A stretch of 64,000 nucleotides of DNA, taken from Fragilaria crotonensis (lineage: Eukaryota; Bacillariophyta; Fragilariophyceae; Fragilariales; Fragilariaceae). Position numbers and translations under genes: made by a program. The notes under the pieces are model-generated. The model was not told where the DNA came from. It worked only from the letters and a program-made list of their open reading frames with translations, and searched no databases. Shown piece by piece: positions 45,249 to 57,159 of this stretch. How positions within the stretch are numbered: the stretch's first letter is position 1; the number at the start of each line of letters is the position of its first letter. The stretch lies in contig JAKSYS010000035.1 of the NCBI GenBank assembly GCA_022925895.1, positions 1 to 64,000 on the forward strand. Direction: 5' to 3'.

Positions 45249-46268
45249 CGACGAATAGAAGAATCGGCAACTCAAGGGGTGGTGATTGGAATTACGCATA
45301 CGGCATACGACGTAGTTGGGACTACACTAGTCAATCTTGAACTGTATGCTCGTAAACATGTGTCCATAGTACATACTACCTGTCAGATATAACACAATGT
45401 ATTGATTGGATGATCCTTCCGATTCATTGCTTACGGTACTCCTAAATCGCGAAGGCTGTCAATCATGACCTTGGTTGAGAGACCAGTGAGAACAGTGATG
45501 AATTGTGACATGCTTGCGGTGCGCTCCAGAGATGCCTTGTAGCAAAGTCGTAAGCCATTTCGGAAAGTATTTCGGCCTCGGCATCTTGACTCTTTCTTCA
45601 TCGTCCACCTGACATTTCTACTCTACTAGAAAGAAGTCTAAGTGAAAACGCTCTGTGAAGTACTCGAGTAGACTACAGACTACAGTGCTCGAGTACAAGT
45701 ACTTGTACTACGGACTACAGATTACTGATAACAGATTACAGATAATAAGCATATTGCTGTGCGAATTGAATATTCCAATTGGGCTTCTCCTCTGTGAATG
45801 GAAGATGGAAGTACAGACAAACCGTGTACACAACCGCAGTAATCAGAAGATGATGGCCGGCTCGATAAAGGGCATACTACATACTACATACTCGTACTAC
45901 ATGCTACATGCTACACAATACACCGACTCCCTTCTAGAATGCTGGCGGCTTATTAGCACAGGAATTTAACATGTGAATGAATAGACTAACTAGCAAGTCT
46001 ACGTATACATTTCAATATATATAAATGACTAACCTTGCTTAGCTAAAGAGGTTCGCTTCTTGCCATGACAGATGAAAGATGTCAGATTTCACGATGTCAC
46101 CCGTCACCCGTCACCCCCATCACGGCACTCTCCACAACTCCGGATGCTGTATTCATGTATAATAGTACTGTATACTACTACTGTTTATATTCTACGTACA
46201 TATACATGCGTATATATATAACAATGGTACACGACTGAACGACGTCAACTCAAGTTTGACACTTCCTC
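45249..46268. other. Intergenic with microsatellites
   Basis: Holds CAGATTAC-type repeats at 45700-45745, CATACTACATACTAC at about 45876-45915 and TATATATA near 46210. No gene is supported. Confidence 0.5.
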
Positions 46269-47168
46269 TTGCGTTCTCACGGTTGTGATATCAGTTGTCT
46301 GGACCATGTAGAAGTACTTGTACCTGTACTTGTTCCAACTCTTGCGACTGCATCGAGGTTGAATTCAACAACGCAACGAAGGGCGACCATCCCTGTCAAA
46401 CCAATTTTTGTGATGGATCTCTTCTTGAAAAGAAAATCATTTCCAATGTTTTCGGAATTGCATGACGATCTCATGATGTACATACTGTCCTACATCGCCA
46501 ACGTACCGCTGGAAGGTCACTTTGATCGGCATTTAGGGACACGATTACGATCCACAGTGACGGGGGTTCTACCGCTCGTATGCAAGAAATTTCACCAGTT
46601 TTGCCAAACCGACGGCTTTTGGAAGGAGTCTCTGAGACGGATGCGACTCCGCGACGCGCATATCTGGGAAACCGGACTGGAACGATTGCTCCCGAACGGA
46701 ACACTACCTGACGTTGACCTAGTGGATCAACTTCAGAACCTCCTACACCTTGACTGCAAGTCGATTCACCGTCGGGTGGTGGATAACTTATTTCGGTTTA
46801 CCGGTCCTGTCTATGTCATTCTTCCAAAGCTATGGGTAGGGCAAACGTTGGAGCTGAAGCTTATCGAACTCCGCCATCAACTGCTCATATCCTTGGTCAT
46901 GGAGGGATGGCCCAAATCTGCCCGTTGTGGTGAGCCAATTCGTGCCAATGCCTGCGGTGCATTGCCGACATTTATATGCGCGCATCCGCAGGGTTCAAAC
47001 GGCATGAGGGGGTATTTAGTGCATGTGAAGCGCTGTTCGGTCTATCCCGGTCGGTGGGCCACTATCACAATAAAAGTTGTGGCGCGTGTTCAGTTGGACC
47101 GAATTTGGGAGCGACCTGATTCCGCTCAACTGTCTGAAGCGACATGTTTCTACCCGCATGCGATGTAG
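46269..47168 (+). CDS. F-box-like protein
   Basis: 299-aa frame; the likelier start is the ATG at 46413 (MDLFLKRKSFPMFSELHDDL), just ahead of an F-box-like segment (ELHDDLMMYILSYIANVPLE ... VLPLVCKKFHQFC, then FWKESLRRMR). The C-terminal part has GPVYVILPKLWVG, a charged helix KLIELRHQL, and GYLVHVKRCSVYPGRWATI. This F-box plus C-terminal beta-rich layout is seen in diatom hypothetical proteins. F-box proteins bring substrates to SCF ubiquitin ligases. TATA-like TATATATATA lies at about 46210. Function beyond the F-box is unknown. Confidence 0.7.
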   Translation: MRSHGCDISCLDHVEVLVPVLVPTLATASRLNSTTQRRATIPVKPIFVMDLFLKRKSFPMFSELHDDLMMYILSYIANVPLEGHFDRHLGTRLRSTVTGVLPLVCKKFHQFCQTDGFWKESLRRMRLRDAHIWETGLERLLPNGTLPDVDLVDQLQNLLHLDCKSIHRRVVDNLFRFTGPVYVILPKLWVGQTLELKLIELRHQLLISLVMEGWPKSARCGEPIRANACGALPTFICAHPQGSNGMRGYLVHVKRCSVYPGRWATITIKVVARVQLDRIWERPDSAQLSEATCFYPHAM

Positions 47169-47512
47169 GGAACATGGATTTTTTCAATACCCCCCACCGT
47201 TCGTCGATTGCGAGATTTTTGATTCGTGATGCGGATGGTCAACGACTTATTAAAAAATTTACACTGTGAATGACATGCGGAAGGAGCGGATGCGATTTGA
47301 TGTCCGGTGGTCCTGAATGTGATGAGGGGCGTCATTGTACGAGATACTCCAAATGCATAGGTTTTTAATTCATGAACTCTAGAACTGACTCTTAATCATA
47401 ACCTTTCAGAGAATTGTTGGACACTGAGATTGTTTCCAAACTACGCTAGTTCAACCATGCACTGCATCACCTCAAGATCATGCAACGAGAGCACCCGATT
47501 TCACCTCATTGT
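47169..47512. other. Convergent intergenic region
   Basis: 344 bp between two convergent stops; presumably both 3' UTRs. Nothing else seen. Confidence 0.45.
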
Positions 47513-49084
47513 CTAGTCCTCTTTTGCCTCGTCTCGTGTCCTATCCCTCTCCTGTGTGACTGGTTGACGAGTGGCATGTGCATCATTTGCCACCAATCGA
47601 CTTAGCCACATGGCACAAGTCGTCCAAGCAAGACTCGCCACGGCTGCCATTTGCGTCAATTGCGGCAGTCCAACTCCTCCTCCGGCCGTCAGCACACTGA
47701 GCAAGACTGACATGCCCGATTTGCCCAATCGATTGCCAAAGACACCATTCACTTCCTTGCCGACGAATCGACTATCAAAGTCCAATGGAACGTATATCAT
47801 TTCCGTAACGACCCCGCGAATGGAATAATCGCAACATTTTGTGACAAAGAATGCCACCGCCAAGAGAAGGAGTGAGGGATGGCTGGTTTGAAGCGCCGTC
47901 CAAAGGCAAGCCACTAGGGGAACAATGGGCATGAGTCGCCATGCCCACGTTGGAGAAATGTTCTTCATTCCCAGTGGTAATACTACAAATTGAAACAAGG
48001 CACTGACGGCGTTGATGAGAGCATAGAATCGTCCGGTCCAAGCGGCTCGTTCGTGATCATTGCCAATAGTCGATTTCAATGTTGTGACCAGGCAGACATT
48101 AAGGATGGTCGACATGCACTGGAAGCTCAGAACTTCGCAGAACAGAGCTTTTAAAGTGGGAACTCGATGAAAGAGGCTCTGTGCCTTTTGAATTAAATTT
48201 TGTGAGTGCTGTTCCTTCCGAAGCGCCTTTTGTTTTGCTTGTTCCAGAAGTTCCTGACCAGGATCGAACTGATGTATGTGACTGAGTTGATACGCCCGTT
48301 CGGCGCATAGCAATGACGCTGTCAACGTCACTATGGTACACGAGAGTAATCCGTACAGTCCAATGCGCTTGACCAGAGGTCCGACCATGGATCCCGAGCA
48401 CGTCGATGCCACGCTCGAAAGCCCTGCAATACTGGCGAACCATCTAGCTCCGTCTTCGACTGAGCATACGGAGCCAAGAAAGCTCCAATGTTGAGAATAC
48501 AGCAGGTGTGCATATGAATTTTGAAAGACAAAGGCGAGACCAACGAGCCACTTGGATAATATCGACGAGTTTGGCAGCGACACCACGAGGGCAGCAGACA
48601 GTCCAATGGCCGCCATGCTCCCCAAGGTCGATTGGCGCAGGGCGACTCTGGGACCACGCTTTTCCAAGACGTAAGTGTAGGCGAATAAAAGAAGGACCGA
48701 CAGCGGCGAAACAAACGCCATGGCGATGGGTACGGCTACTTTCGTCTGTCGAAAGCCCGTCTGGGGAGAGGTGAAGAGGGCCAGACTGGACGATCGAGCA
48801 AATTCGTATCCACCAAAGTGCAGCGCCATGGCCATGGCCATCCAGAAACAGGCGCGACCGCGGGGACTCAGCATTGCGAAAGGTAAATTGCTTGTAGTAT
48901 CGCTGTCTTGGGTCTCGTTACCACCAGCCGCTGCCAAGGCCAGGGATGTGACGACGGAGCAGGCAGCGTTGTGAAGGGATGGAGTTTTGGCCGTTGCTGT
49001 CACAAAGTTTGAGAGGAGCCCAGTCGTCCCTATTCGTGTGCCATGCATCAATGTGGAAGCAAACGAAGGAATCGAAGTCAGCAT
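47513..49084 (-). CDS. Multi-pass transporter, ATP:ADP antiporter (NTT/TLC)-like
   Basis: Intact 523-aa frame. After about 75 residues come about eleven hydrophobic segments (for example VAVPIAMAFVSPLSVLLLFA and LYGLLSCTIVTLTASLLCA). A charged loop lies between helices 6 and 7 (LEQAKQKALRKEQHSQN). The C-terminal motif DYSIRGVVTEMIYVPLDFDS and GNRLGKSG matches the conserved part of nucleotide transporters of the AAA/NTT family, where REMLYIPL and RxGK occur. Diatoms have several NTTs, some plastidial. Substrate cannot be told; other MFS-type families are possible. Confidence 0.65.
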   Translation of the reverse strand: MLTSIPSFASTLMHGTRIGTTGLLSNFVTATAKTPSLHNAACSVVTSLALAAAGGNETQDSDTTSNLPFAMLSPRGRACFWMAMAMALHFGGYEFARSSSLALFTSPQTGFRQTKVAVPIAMAFVSPLSVLLLFAYTYVLEKRGPRVALRQSTLGSMAAIGLSAALVVSLPNSSILSKWLVGLAFVFQNSYAHLLYSQHWSFLGSVCSVEDGARWFASIAGLSSVASTCSGSMVGPLVKRIGLYGLLSCTIVTLTASLLCAERAYQLSHIHQFDPGQELLEQAKQKALRKEQHSQNLIQKAQSLFHRVPTLKALFCEVLSFQCMSTILNVCLVTTLKSTIGNDHERAAWTGRFYALINAVSALFQFVVLPLGMKNISPTWAWRLMPIVPLVACLWTALQTSHPSLLLLAVAFFVTKCCDYSIRGVVTEMIYVPLDFDSRFVGKEVNGVFGNRLGKSGMSVLLSVLTAGGGVGLPQLTQMAAVASLAWTTCAMWLSRLVANDAHATRQPVTQERDRTRDEAKED

Positions 49085-49399
49085 TCAATGTATAGAGAGT
49101 CGACAGGGACAGTGATCAAGGAGTCTGATGGGTTGGCCATTTGTAGTTGGACGTTTTGAATTTGACGAGACACAACTGCACAATCCATCATCCGCGATGA
49201 CACTTGACAATCGACAGTGGACGGCGTGACAGTGACGATTTGAAAAATCGAGCTCCCACGAAAGATAGTGTTTTTTCAAAACCTCGACCGCGCCATAATT
49301 TATCTCCGGGTTATGGTCTCCAGAATGAAATAAATGGCGCACGACGACATGAAATATACCAAATTCCAATTCATCGATTTTGTGGTTTGTGTGTGACCC
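49085..49399. promoter_or_regulatory. Bidirectional intergenic region
   Basis: 315 bp between divergent start codons at 49084 (minus) and 49400 (plus), so it must hold both promoters. No TATA box stands out. Confidence 0.45.
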
Positions 49400-52300
49400 A
49401 TGGCGTCGCGTGTGTCACTTTCACCGCAAAAGAAGCATCAGAAGCCCCAATGGCCACCATCCTCATCAGATAGTCTCCCCCCGTTGACGCCATCGCTCGT
49501 TCAAAAATTGGAGTCCGGGCATATCGAGTTTCCTATTAATGAAGAATGTACGTACAATATACGTGATGAACCAGAAGTCCAATTACATTGAGCTTCATGG
49601 ACATTGGACCTACCAGTACTTTAAGTCATTCACCAGCATTCTCAATCTCACTTTCACATGTGAACGCTATCTTCAAATCCTTACAGGTACATCCTTGGCT
49701 GTAGTACCCAGTGGTCGTCACATGGTAGCTGGATTTACCGACGGAACACTTCGACTCTTCGATTTGACTGGATGTTTTAGAAGCCAAGATGACATCAGTT
49801 CTGACAACACCAAACACGCGAACGACTATGAAGATGTCAATCTCTTTGATAGTGACTCATCTGATGATGATGAGAATCTCTTTGATAGTGACTCATCTGA
49901 TGATGATGAAAATCCATTTGAAAGCGACGATGACTCCGATGCTGTTGTGAAGAAGTCAAAATCAAGATTTCCCTCTGCTGCTTCCGCTTACTCGTCATCA
50001 TTCGCACCTATTGGAGGAGGAGGAGGAGGAGGAGGAGGAATTTTGGTGTGTTCCAAATCTCATCAACGCTACGGTGCTGTCGTTTGTCAAATTCATGCCA
50101 AAGGTGTGCACACATCGTTGCAAATGACTGTAGCCGTTTCTCCTGATGGCCTCTACGCCTTTGGTGGAGTCGCTCGTGGGTCCATGGAACTGGTGGCTGT
50201 AGATTTGAGCGCCGTCGAACAGCATGTCGATGCTAATTGTACCATGACGACGACAACAAACGAACGAGTGGATTTATTGGACCTGACCCACGTGCATCGG
50301 CATGCCGATGCCAAATTGCGAGGGTTTGGAGCTTGTACGAGGTTGCATGGTAAAGACACGTGGTCTGCAGAGGGAGAATCTGAACCGACGTACATTCTTT
50401 TGACTGGAAAGGGAATCAAGAACATTCACATTTGGTCGTTTCAGCCTCGTCGGGAGTTGTGGCAGTGTTTGTATGACACCCAATCTAACGGGAGCTCCAT
50501 ATCCATTCTTCATCTCCGGTACTCGCCCTCTGGCGAACTTCATGCTGTCTCGAAGAGCGATTCTTCTCAAAAGTTGCGAATTTGGGATTTGACCCACGAA
50601 CAGCAGGCACAATTGAATGCTGATGGAAACGGCGGCAATCGTCAACGTCCCAAGCGTCCTCCTTACAAGGATTTGTCTGGAACTGAATCCACCTTAGGTA
50701 TTGGTGGAGACTTTGCTTTTGGTGGATGCCTGTACGAACAGATCTCACTTGTCAACTTGAATGCTGAACCACCATACAATGTTTCGGAACTTTTACTCCC
50801 CGGTCGAAGTGGTGCGTCAGATCGACCTCGCGGGGCGCGTCAACAAAGAGGTGAAATGCAGGCCCTCCAACAGGTCGCAGGAATGGCCATGGACGGATCG
50901 CACGTATTGTTGGAGATGAGTGATTTCAGCGTCGTCCACTTTCACGTCGAAGGTTCCGTTCCTCGACTGAAAACCCTACTCGATGGCGGAAGGGAAAGCG
51001 ACAGTCGCACACTTTGCGTCGCACGAATTGGATCGTCTGGAATCACTGTGGCGGCCATGGCGGCTGGGAGAAGAATCAAGTTGCTTCAGATCGGAGACAA
51101 GTCGTCAGAAGGGTATTGGGGCTTCCACGGTGTTGCGATGTCCAGGCCGGGCATGTCGAGTCCATGTGCCGACTCGGAGGCGATTGCGCTGGCAGCCGGG
51201 TCATCTGCCGTTAACCTCTTCGCGAAGAGGAACTCCGGCTATCGTCGTTCCTCTTACGCTTCCTCAATAGCATCGGGAAGAAGGCAGCATCACCTCAAGC
51301 GAGACTCCAATCTCAGCCATCAGCACTGCAGCCCCTACGATGGAACACCAAACTCCTATGCAGATGCCAAGTTAACGACGAATATGATTCCTCCTTCTGC
51401 TGGCACCGCCGCTTCCTCCTCTGCTGTGCCCGCTTCAGCCACCAAGGCTCTCGGCGCCCATCCTTCTGTTACGAAGCCAACGAGATTTAGCAGTGTCGCC
51501 GTGTCTCCAGAGTGTGCGTCCCAAGAATCAAGTGAAAAAGGAAGATGAAAAAGAAGTCAGCCACGTCGACAAATGAGACCAAGGAAGGCCCTTCTGAGCG
51601 CAAGTTGGTGCTTCACCTTCGGATACCACGAGCCTCCGAGACGGGCGTCGACAAATCCCATTCGGAACACGTCACCAATCCAACCAAGAGTCGCACCATC
51701 AGCAGCGTTGAGATTACCAACACGAATTCTCGGAAGAAATCCATCCTAAAGAAAGAACTTCCTTTGGATGGTGCAACGAAAGTGACCTGCGTTCAGCTAC
51801 CGACGAAATACGAACGGACTGCAAACTCCGTCCAGAATCAGACGGTATTTCGTCCCACCAAGAGTACTGTGGGCAACTCAATGAACATTATTCCTCAGGC
51901 GATTCCAAAGAAGTCGATAAGGCCTCGGATTATACCTACGCCGCAAATCAAGCCAAGTGAGGGTGCAACGAATCCGACTAAAACTCCCCAGAAGTGCAAC
52001 CCTGAGAACTCCATGAATACTAAAGCCATCGCCTACCCAAACAAGGAATCGAAGCCTCTTGATGTCGTTATATCTCCGCAATTAACACGGCCAAATCCCG
52101 ACACGAAAAAGAATTCGGAGATCATTGCTGCCGTTGCGTTGGCAACACTTCACTCCGCAGGGAGTGAATTAATGGTCAGGAAAGACGCCTCCAGACCCGA
52201 GTGTGAAGAACAAAATTCGGGACTTTCAATTGAAGCCGCGTCAGTGAGAGAGAGGTCCGTGAGTGCAAGTCCGACTCAAGTATGACATCGGAGACGGCAA

Positions 52301-53018
52301 AGAATACAGACAACACCAGATCAAAGCATTCATTGGGAAAAGATCAAGGCACGACGGATCTGCTCGTTTTGGCCGATTCCCATTTCGACTGCATCCCCGC
52401 AAGTGCCTCTAAATCCCCTCGAAGGATAGCTACAAAGAAGATAGGTGTTCCATTAAAAAGACCGGCATCTGCACCTGTCACACCTGTGGCCAGCAAATGC
52501 AGGCGTGTCGTTGACGCAAATTTGGGGGATTTGGACTCTGTAAATATTGGTTTACCACTTTATTGGCAACGCCCATCGCAGCGATTTGGATCGACAGAGA
52601 AGGCCCCCGAGAATGAGCTCCGTCGCATCAACCTTGCCTTGGAACACCGCGCGGCGCATGAGATGCTGCGCAACCAAGTGCTGGAAGCTGTACCGCAGCT
52701 ACTACGCAGCATGTGGAGTCAAGAAGGCACGTCAGCTATCAACGACATCAAGAACGCCCTGGAAGAAGTTATCAATGACTATACCGAAACTCTTGTAAGT
52801 GCCTGCGATCAAAGTGAACGTTTTGCATCATCGTTATCGCACATTGCTGACAGCGCACTTTGCAGGACGATCTACTTTTCCGGCAGGAGATGGAAGCGTC
52901 AGCTCTCGCAGCAACCCTGTTCCTGCCGTACACCCCTGCAGTGTCTTTTCCATTTCCTGAAGTATTTGACCAGGCAAGAAGGACATTATCCTTGAGCATG
53001 GAGAGCCTTCAATGCTAA
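49400..53018 (+). CDS. Large WD-repeat protein with disordered middle and helical C-terminus
   Basis: Exon 1 is 49400-49547 (MASRVSLSPQKKHQKPQWPP ... INEE). The intron is 49548-49686 (GTACGT...TTACAG), and exon 2 from 49687 continues in phase as CTSLAVVPSGRHMVAGFTDG, a WD40 blade. More blades follow: QMTVAVSPDGLYAFGG and LHLRYSPSGELHAVS-KLRIWDL. Two 36-bp repeats (49838-49910) encode NLFDSDSSDDDE, and a Gly run lies at 50013-50039. One-base shifts at the A5 run 51535-51539 and near 52278 separate three frames that join naturally. The last intron is 52795-52865 (GTAAGT...TTGCAG), ending with DDLLFRQEMEASALAATLFL and a stop at 53018. The WD part plus Ser/Pro-rich linker suggests a scaffold; I do not recognise the family. 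The two small ORFs at 51545 and 52282 are read as parts of this gene. Confidence 0.72.
49838..49910 (+). repeat. Two tandem 36-bp coding repeats
   Basis: AATCTCTTTGATAGTGACTC-type units, one base different; encode NLFDSDSSDDDE twice inside the WD-repeat protein. Confidence 0.88.
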
Positions 53019-53586
53019 AGACCGAGGTTCATCCCATAACTTAGTTGGCACTCGTTTCGTTGGTTACAACGTAGACGATACATCCGCATTGGCCCACAAC
53101 GTTGATCAGAGAAGATACTTTCAAATTAGTCCTTCGCAGAGAACCTTGATTAGTTTGCGATTATTCTACAGGTATAGCTGACGGAGCCTAATCCCTTGTA
53201 CTCGAGTACCGTAGTCTATGGTCTATGGAACGTATTTTTTGCATTGATAGTTTGATAGAGCATTTGCGGTGGTACTCCGGAGTACCTGGTAGGTGTACCT
53301 GGTATCGGCTCGTTCCAAAACGTGTGCATTCTACTGGGTACTGTTGTAGTGTTAGTGATAAAGTAGTTCTGTATTCTCTGTGGCCATAGCGTGATTGAAA
53401 ATGTTCCTGGCGCGCTCGCAAATCTGGCGAGACGTGGCACTGCCTGTCAATTGGAATGCAGAAAGAACCGTTACGGGTTTGCCGTTGTCTCATTCGGACG
53501 GCTCGCTTGTGCATTGTCCCTTGCCGCCTCTGCCGCGGATGATATTTGAAGGGTATATATAGAGGTGACTTTGCAACAAAGAAGCG
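53019..53586. other. Intergenic with GTAC words
   Basis: 568 bp. GTACTCGAGTACC at about 53199 and GGTACTCCGGAGTACC at about 53273 are notable palindromes. The 3' end contains the promoter of the next gene. Confidence 0.5.
53554..53561 (+). promoter_or_regulatory. TATA box
   Basis: TATATATA, 26 bp upstream of the start codon at 53587, in GGGTATATATAGAGG context. The short distance implies a very short 5' UTR or a downstream start site. Confidence 0.5.
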
Positions 53587-53886
53587 ATGTCAACTAACCG
53601 CCAACTTGACGACGGCGGCAGCAGCCAAGGCGATGTATACGACTACTATTCTGAACCACCAGATGCAGTCAAACCCGAGGGCAGGACAATCCTGCTGTTA
53701 ACGATCTTTGCGATTTTGGTTGCCATCAGCGTCGGCTACTTTGTTTTAAACCTCCTGTTTCCAGGCCTCAGAGATCAGATTGAGGGAACCGGCGGGTCGG
53801 CGGATGAAGAAGACGATACCATTGAGAATCCAAACATTGGTTATCAACCACCACGGCCGAATGGAGGCGAGATTGCGATGGTCTAA
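53587..53886 (+). CDS. Small single-pass membrane protein
   Basis: A 99-aa intact frame. The N-terminus is hydrophilic (MSTNRQLDDGGSSQGD), with one membrane helix TILLLTIFAILVAISVGYFV and NLLF at about residues 35-58. The acidic/Pro tail ends PRPNGGEIAMV. The TATA box and clean composition support a real gene. No family recognised; probably a small membrane adaptor or subunit. Confidence 0.6.
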   Translation: MSTNRQLDDGGSSQGDVYDYYSEPPDAVKPEGRTILLLTIFAILVAISVGYFVLNLLFPGLRDQIEGTGGSADEEDDTIENPNIGYQPPRPNGGEIAMV

Positions 53887-54270
53887 TGACAAGGCGAAGT
53901 TCTTTCAAGAGTCGAACCAGGGTTGAATCCTGATATCGAAGAATGTACAATAGCACAAATCCGACCGACCCTACGAGTTGTCCGGGTATCTGGAATACAT
54001 CAGTTATGCACTAGCTTCCATTGGAATCTTGTTATGAATCCTTAACCTTTTAGTGATATTCACTAAGTCTACGGTCCATTCAGTGAACCATCAATTCTGC
54101 TTGCTCCCTTGACGGCACTTCAACCGTTCTCGCAACAATTCGCTGATCGGAGCACAGCCTGCCCAATCAGCCTAGTTCTCTGTTCTTCAACACTTCTGGT
54201 AGTAGCATTGGGAATGGAAAAATGCCACTATTTGTTTATAGCTTGTAGCACATCTCTCTAGCACCTATCA
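53887..54270. other. Convergent intergenic region
   Basis: 384 bp between convergent stops. No gene or repeat seen. Confidence 0.45.
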
Positions 54271-56640
54271 TTACCGGTCCTGTCTGGTGGAGGTTTTTGA
54301 TTCTCGGCCATCGATTTGGCGTTGTCCTCGCTCCTTCATCCAGTATCGAATGTGCTCAATACTCGTCCGGGCACTAACGGTCTCAGGGTGATCTTCACCC
54401 TTGTTGCGTCTGTAGATATTCAATGCATGTCTGTATTGTCTCTCGGCATCGGCGAGTTCGCCCCTTTTGTAGTGGATGTTGCCCAGAGACTTATACGCAT
54501 TCGCAACTTCAGGATGTCCAGTACCATGGACCGTACATTTGATGCTGAGAACATCTCTGAAGACCTGATAAGCTTCGTCGTATTCGCCCTTCTTCGTCAG
54601 GATGGTACCAATACTCTTAAGCGTCGGCGCAACGTCAGGGTGATGAAGTCCATATGCATCTCGGTTCAGGCGAAGAGCTTCCCGGTAAAACATCATTGCT
54701 GAATCCAGATTTCTTCGCTTATAGTGAAGGCTCCCTATGCACACAAGAGTTGCTGCGACGGCTGGATGTCCCGGTCCAAGAGTAGAATGATAAATTCGAA
54801 CTGCTTCCTGATAGCAGTTCATTGCCTCCTCGTATTCTTGCTTCTTGTGGTAAATTCCCCCGATGTAATGTTTGATGCCGGCAACCTCAGGGTGGCTAGC
54901 CCCCTTTAACTCAACAGTGAGGTCGTGTGCTTCTTGGTAGTGTTTCATCGCTTGTTCATATTCTCCCTTCTTGAAGTGAATTCCTGCGATTCTAGAGGAA
55001 ATGGAAGCCACGTTCTCCTTTCCGGACACAGTCGAAGCAGTACCCAGTGATCGAATCAGCGTCATTGCTTGCGAGAAGTAATCCATCGCGGTGTCCAATT
55101 CTCCCTTCTTGCCGTAAACCATACCAATTATCTTCAAGGTAGATATAACATCTCGCGTAGCGTCATCTGCGTTGTCCCGTTTGCGGACGAGTTCGTAGAT
55201 GCGGAGAGCATGAACGTAGTGGTTAAGTGCCTCGTCGAGCTCGCCCATTCTGTTCATAACGTTTCCCATGCACGAGATCGCGCTAGCAACATCGCGGTTA
55301 TTCTCTTCGCCGCCGTTAACGGCAAGGTACACGAGACGTGCTTTTTCAAATTGTTCAATGGCTTCGTCATATTCACCTCGCTCCGCAAGAACCATTCCGA
55401 TGTTCTTTCTAGTCCCTGCAACGTACGCGTGGTTCTCTCCGAACGACTTTGTATAAACCGCTTTGGCCTCCCTGTACATCTCAAGTTCTTCATCCACATT
55501 GTTCAACTTGTAGCACAGACTCCCTATGCGAATCAATGTCGACCCAATGGTTGCAGATGTCTGCGGTTCGTCGTCAGCTTCAGAATTGATTTTGTTCTCC
55601 ATCTCGCGCTGAAGCGACAGAATGAGACGGTAAAGCTCCATTGCCAATTGAAGTTCAGCAGTTCTAGTTGGATGGCCCTCGACCGATGAGACGTTGTTGC
55701 TTACGTCGTTGCAATCCGTCCTTTTCTGGTTCTCTTGAAGCAACTCTGCTCGCAGTGTGTACGAGTTCAATTGTTCCTCGTGAAACTCTTTATCAACACC
55801 ATGCGTGTCAATGAAGTTTCGGTAGGAGTCTAATGCCTCAGTAAGCTCATTGTTAGAGCGTGTTCCCAAAGAAGAAGATCGCTTAAACGGCTCGTTCTCG
55901 GACGACCCGGCTTCGCGGAGTCCATCTCCCCTCCTTCGTTTCCTTGGCGAGTCGCTACTTTTTGTCGAAGATGATTGCGCTACCGACTTGGAACTATCGA
56001 TCCTAGTATTTGCAGTGTTTCTGAAAGAAATGCTTCGGAAAAAGATCATCAAGTGCCCTAACGTCTTCGTTGAGTTCACTCATGAGGGTGGAAGTGTCCT
56101 CGTCAACCCCGAAGAACGACGACTTTGAGAATGATTCCACTGATCTTGCATCCCGAACACTCGCACGATTAGCACGCAAACTCGTGACTTCAGTGTAATA
56201 TCGCATAGCTTCATCGTGCTCGCCTCGTAGAGAGTGAACGTTCCCATGTTTCGAAGTGTATGCACGATTGAGTCGATAGTGTCGTCCCGAAGCTGCTCAC
56301 TTTCATTGTTCACATCTACTAGCTGAGCTTCATCTGTATTCGCCCGCGATCGGTTGCTTCCGAGAATCCCAAATCAGGAACTATGTGCGCGTGAACACTT
56401 CGTTTTTCATGAAGCGCCTCTGTGAATGCGTCCATCGCGTCATCGTATTCTTTATTTTTGACATGATGCTCTCCTAGACGATCGAGGGCACTCGCAAGTG
56501 CGGATCTACAATTCCTCAACGCTAGCCGATGTTCATCCGCTTGTTCTTTGAGATATTGATAATCACCCGTGATCTGAGGCGATGAAATTGGGTGTGCCTA
56601 CGGTTTGGAATCGAAGAGATGCATTGAACAGGGAAATCAT
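54271..56640 (-). CDS. Kinesin-light-chain-type TPR repeat protein
   Basis: The main frame 56079-54271 has at least seven 42-residue TPRs of the KLC type: for example EQFEKARLVYLAVNGG, MGNVMNRMGELDEALNHYVH, IAGIHFKKGEYEQAMKHYQE and IGGIYHKKQEYEEAMNCYQE. It ends with RRNKGEDHPETVSARTSIEH. Coding continues upstream through shifted frames: LRNMG then NVHSLRGEHDEAMRYYTE (shift near 56243), and SALASALDRLGEHHVKNKEY (shift near 56344), back to a plausible ATG at 56640 (MISLFNASLRF). Most shifts are one base at 3-base runs. KLC-type TPRs bind peptides or partners; diatoms have many such proteins and their roles are mostly unknown. Confidence 0.78.
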
Positions 56641-57096
56641 GTCAGGTGCTTGATGTACTTTGATTTACGTCCTCTGTTCCGTCTTATGGGTGAAAACGAT
56701 GGCGCATACATGGTTGATCCGGGATTTCTGAATCAATGTATGAACGTATTGTGCTGCTATGAGCGACAAAGGCGATCCTCTGCGATTCCCGGGCAAGACG
56801 TATTTATCTTGACATCCAGTGGTCGATGAGCGAGATTGTGTGAGACTATTTCGTGTTGTCGCTTCCTGGCGATGTAAATGATCGCTTCGCAGTCAACACG
56901 GATTCCTTTTAAGTCCCGAGTTTTTAATCGGAACATGTTAATATATACGTGAACTACCAAAGAGCATGGCAAAAGTATCTACGGGGTAATCCAACGGATG
57001 GTTCATGAGACTACCTCTGTATCTCGCCACTTGGTCTAGATTGGCGAGTTTCCTTAGTCAACGGACGACGCATGCTTTCAACCGAAAGTGTATGAC
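56641..57096. other. Upstream region of the TPR gene
   Basis: About 450 bp with no gene; left flank of the Harbinger-type element. Short frames only. Confidence 0.4.
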
Positions 57097-57159
57097 TCAG
57101 GCCCATCCTTATCGAGAGCAAAAACTGGGTTGCAAAACTGACCTCCAACTTTTTTTTTC

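Noticed and set aside
51545-52285. Separate gene overlapping the WD-repeat stop by an ATGA
   Set aside because: Adding one A at the preceding A5 run joins it to the WD frame; overlapping stop-start pairs are not expected in eukaryotic nuclear genes.
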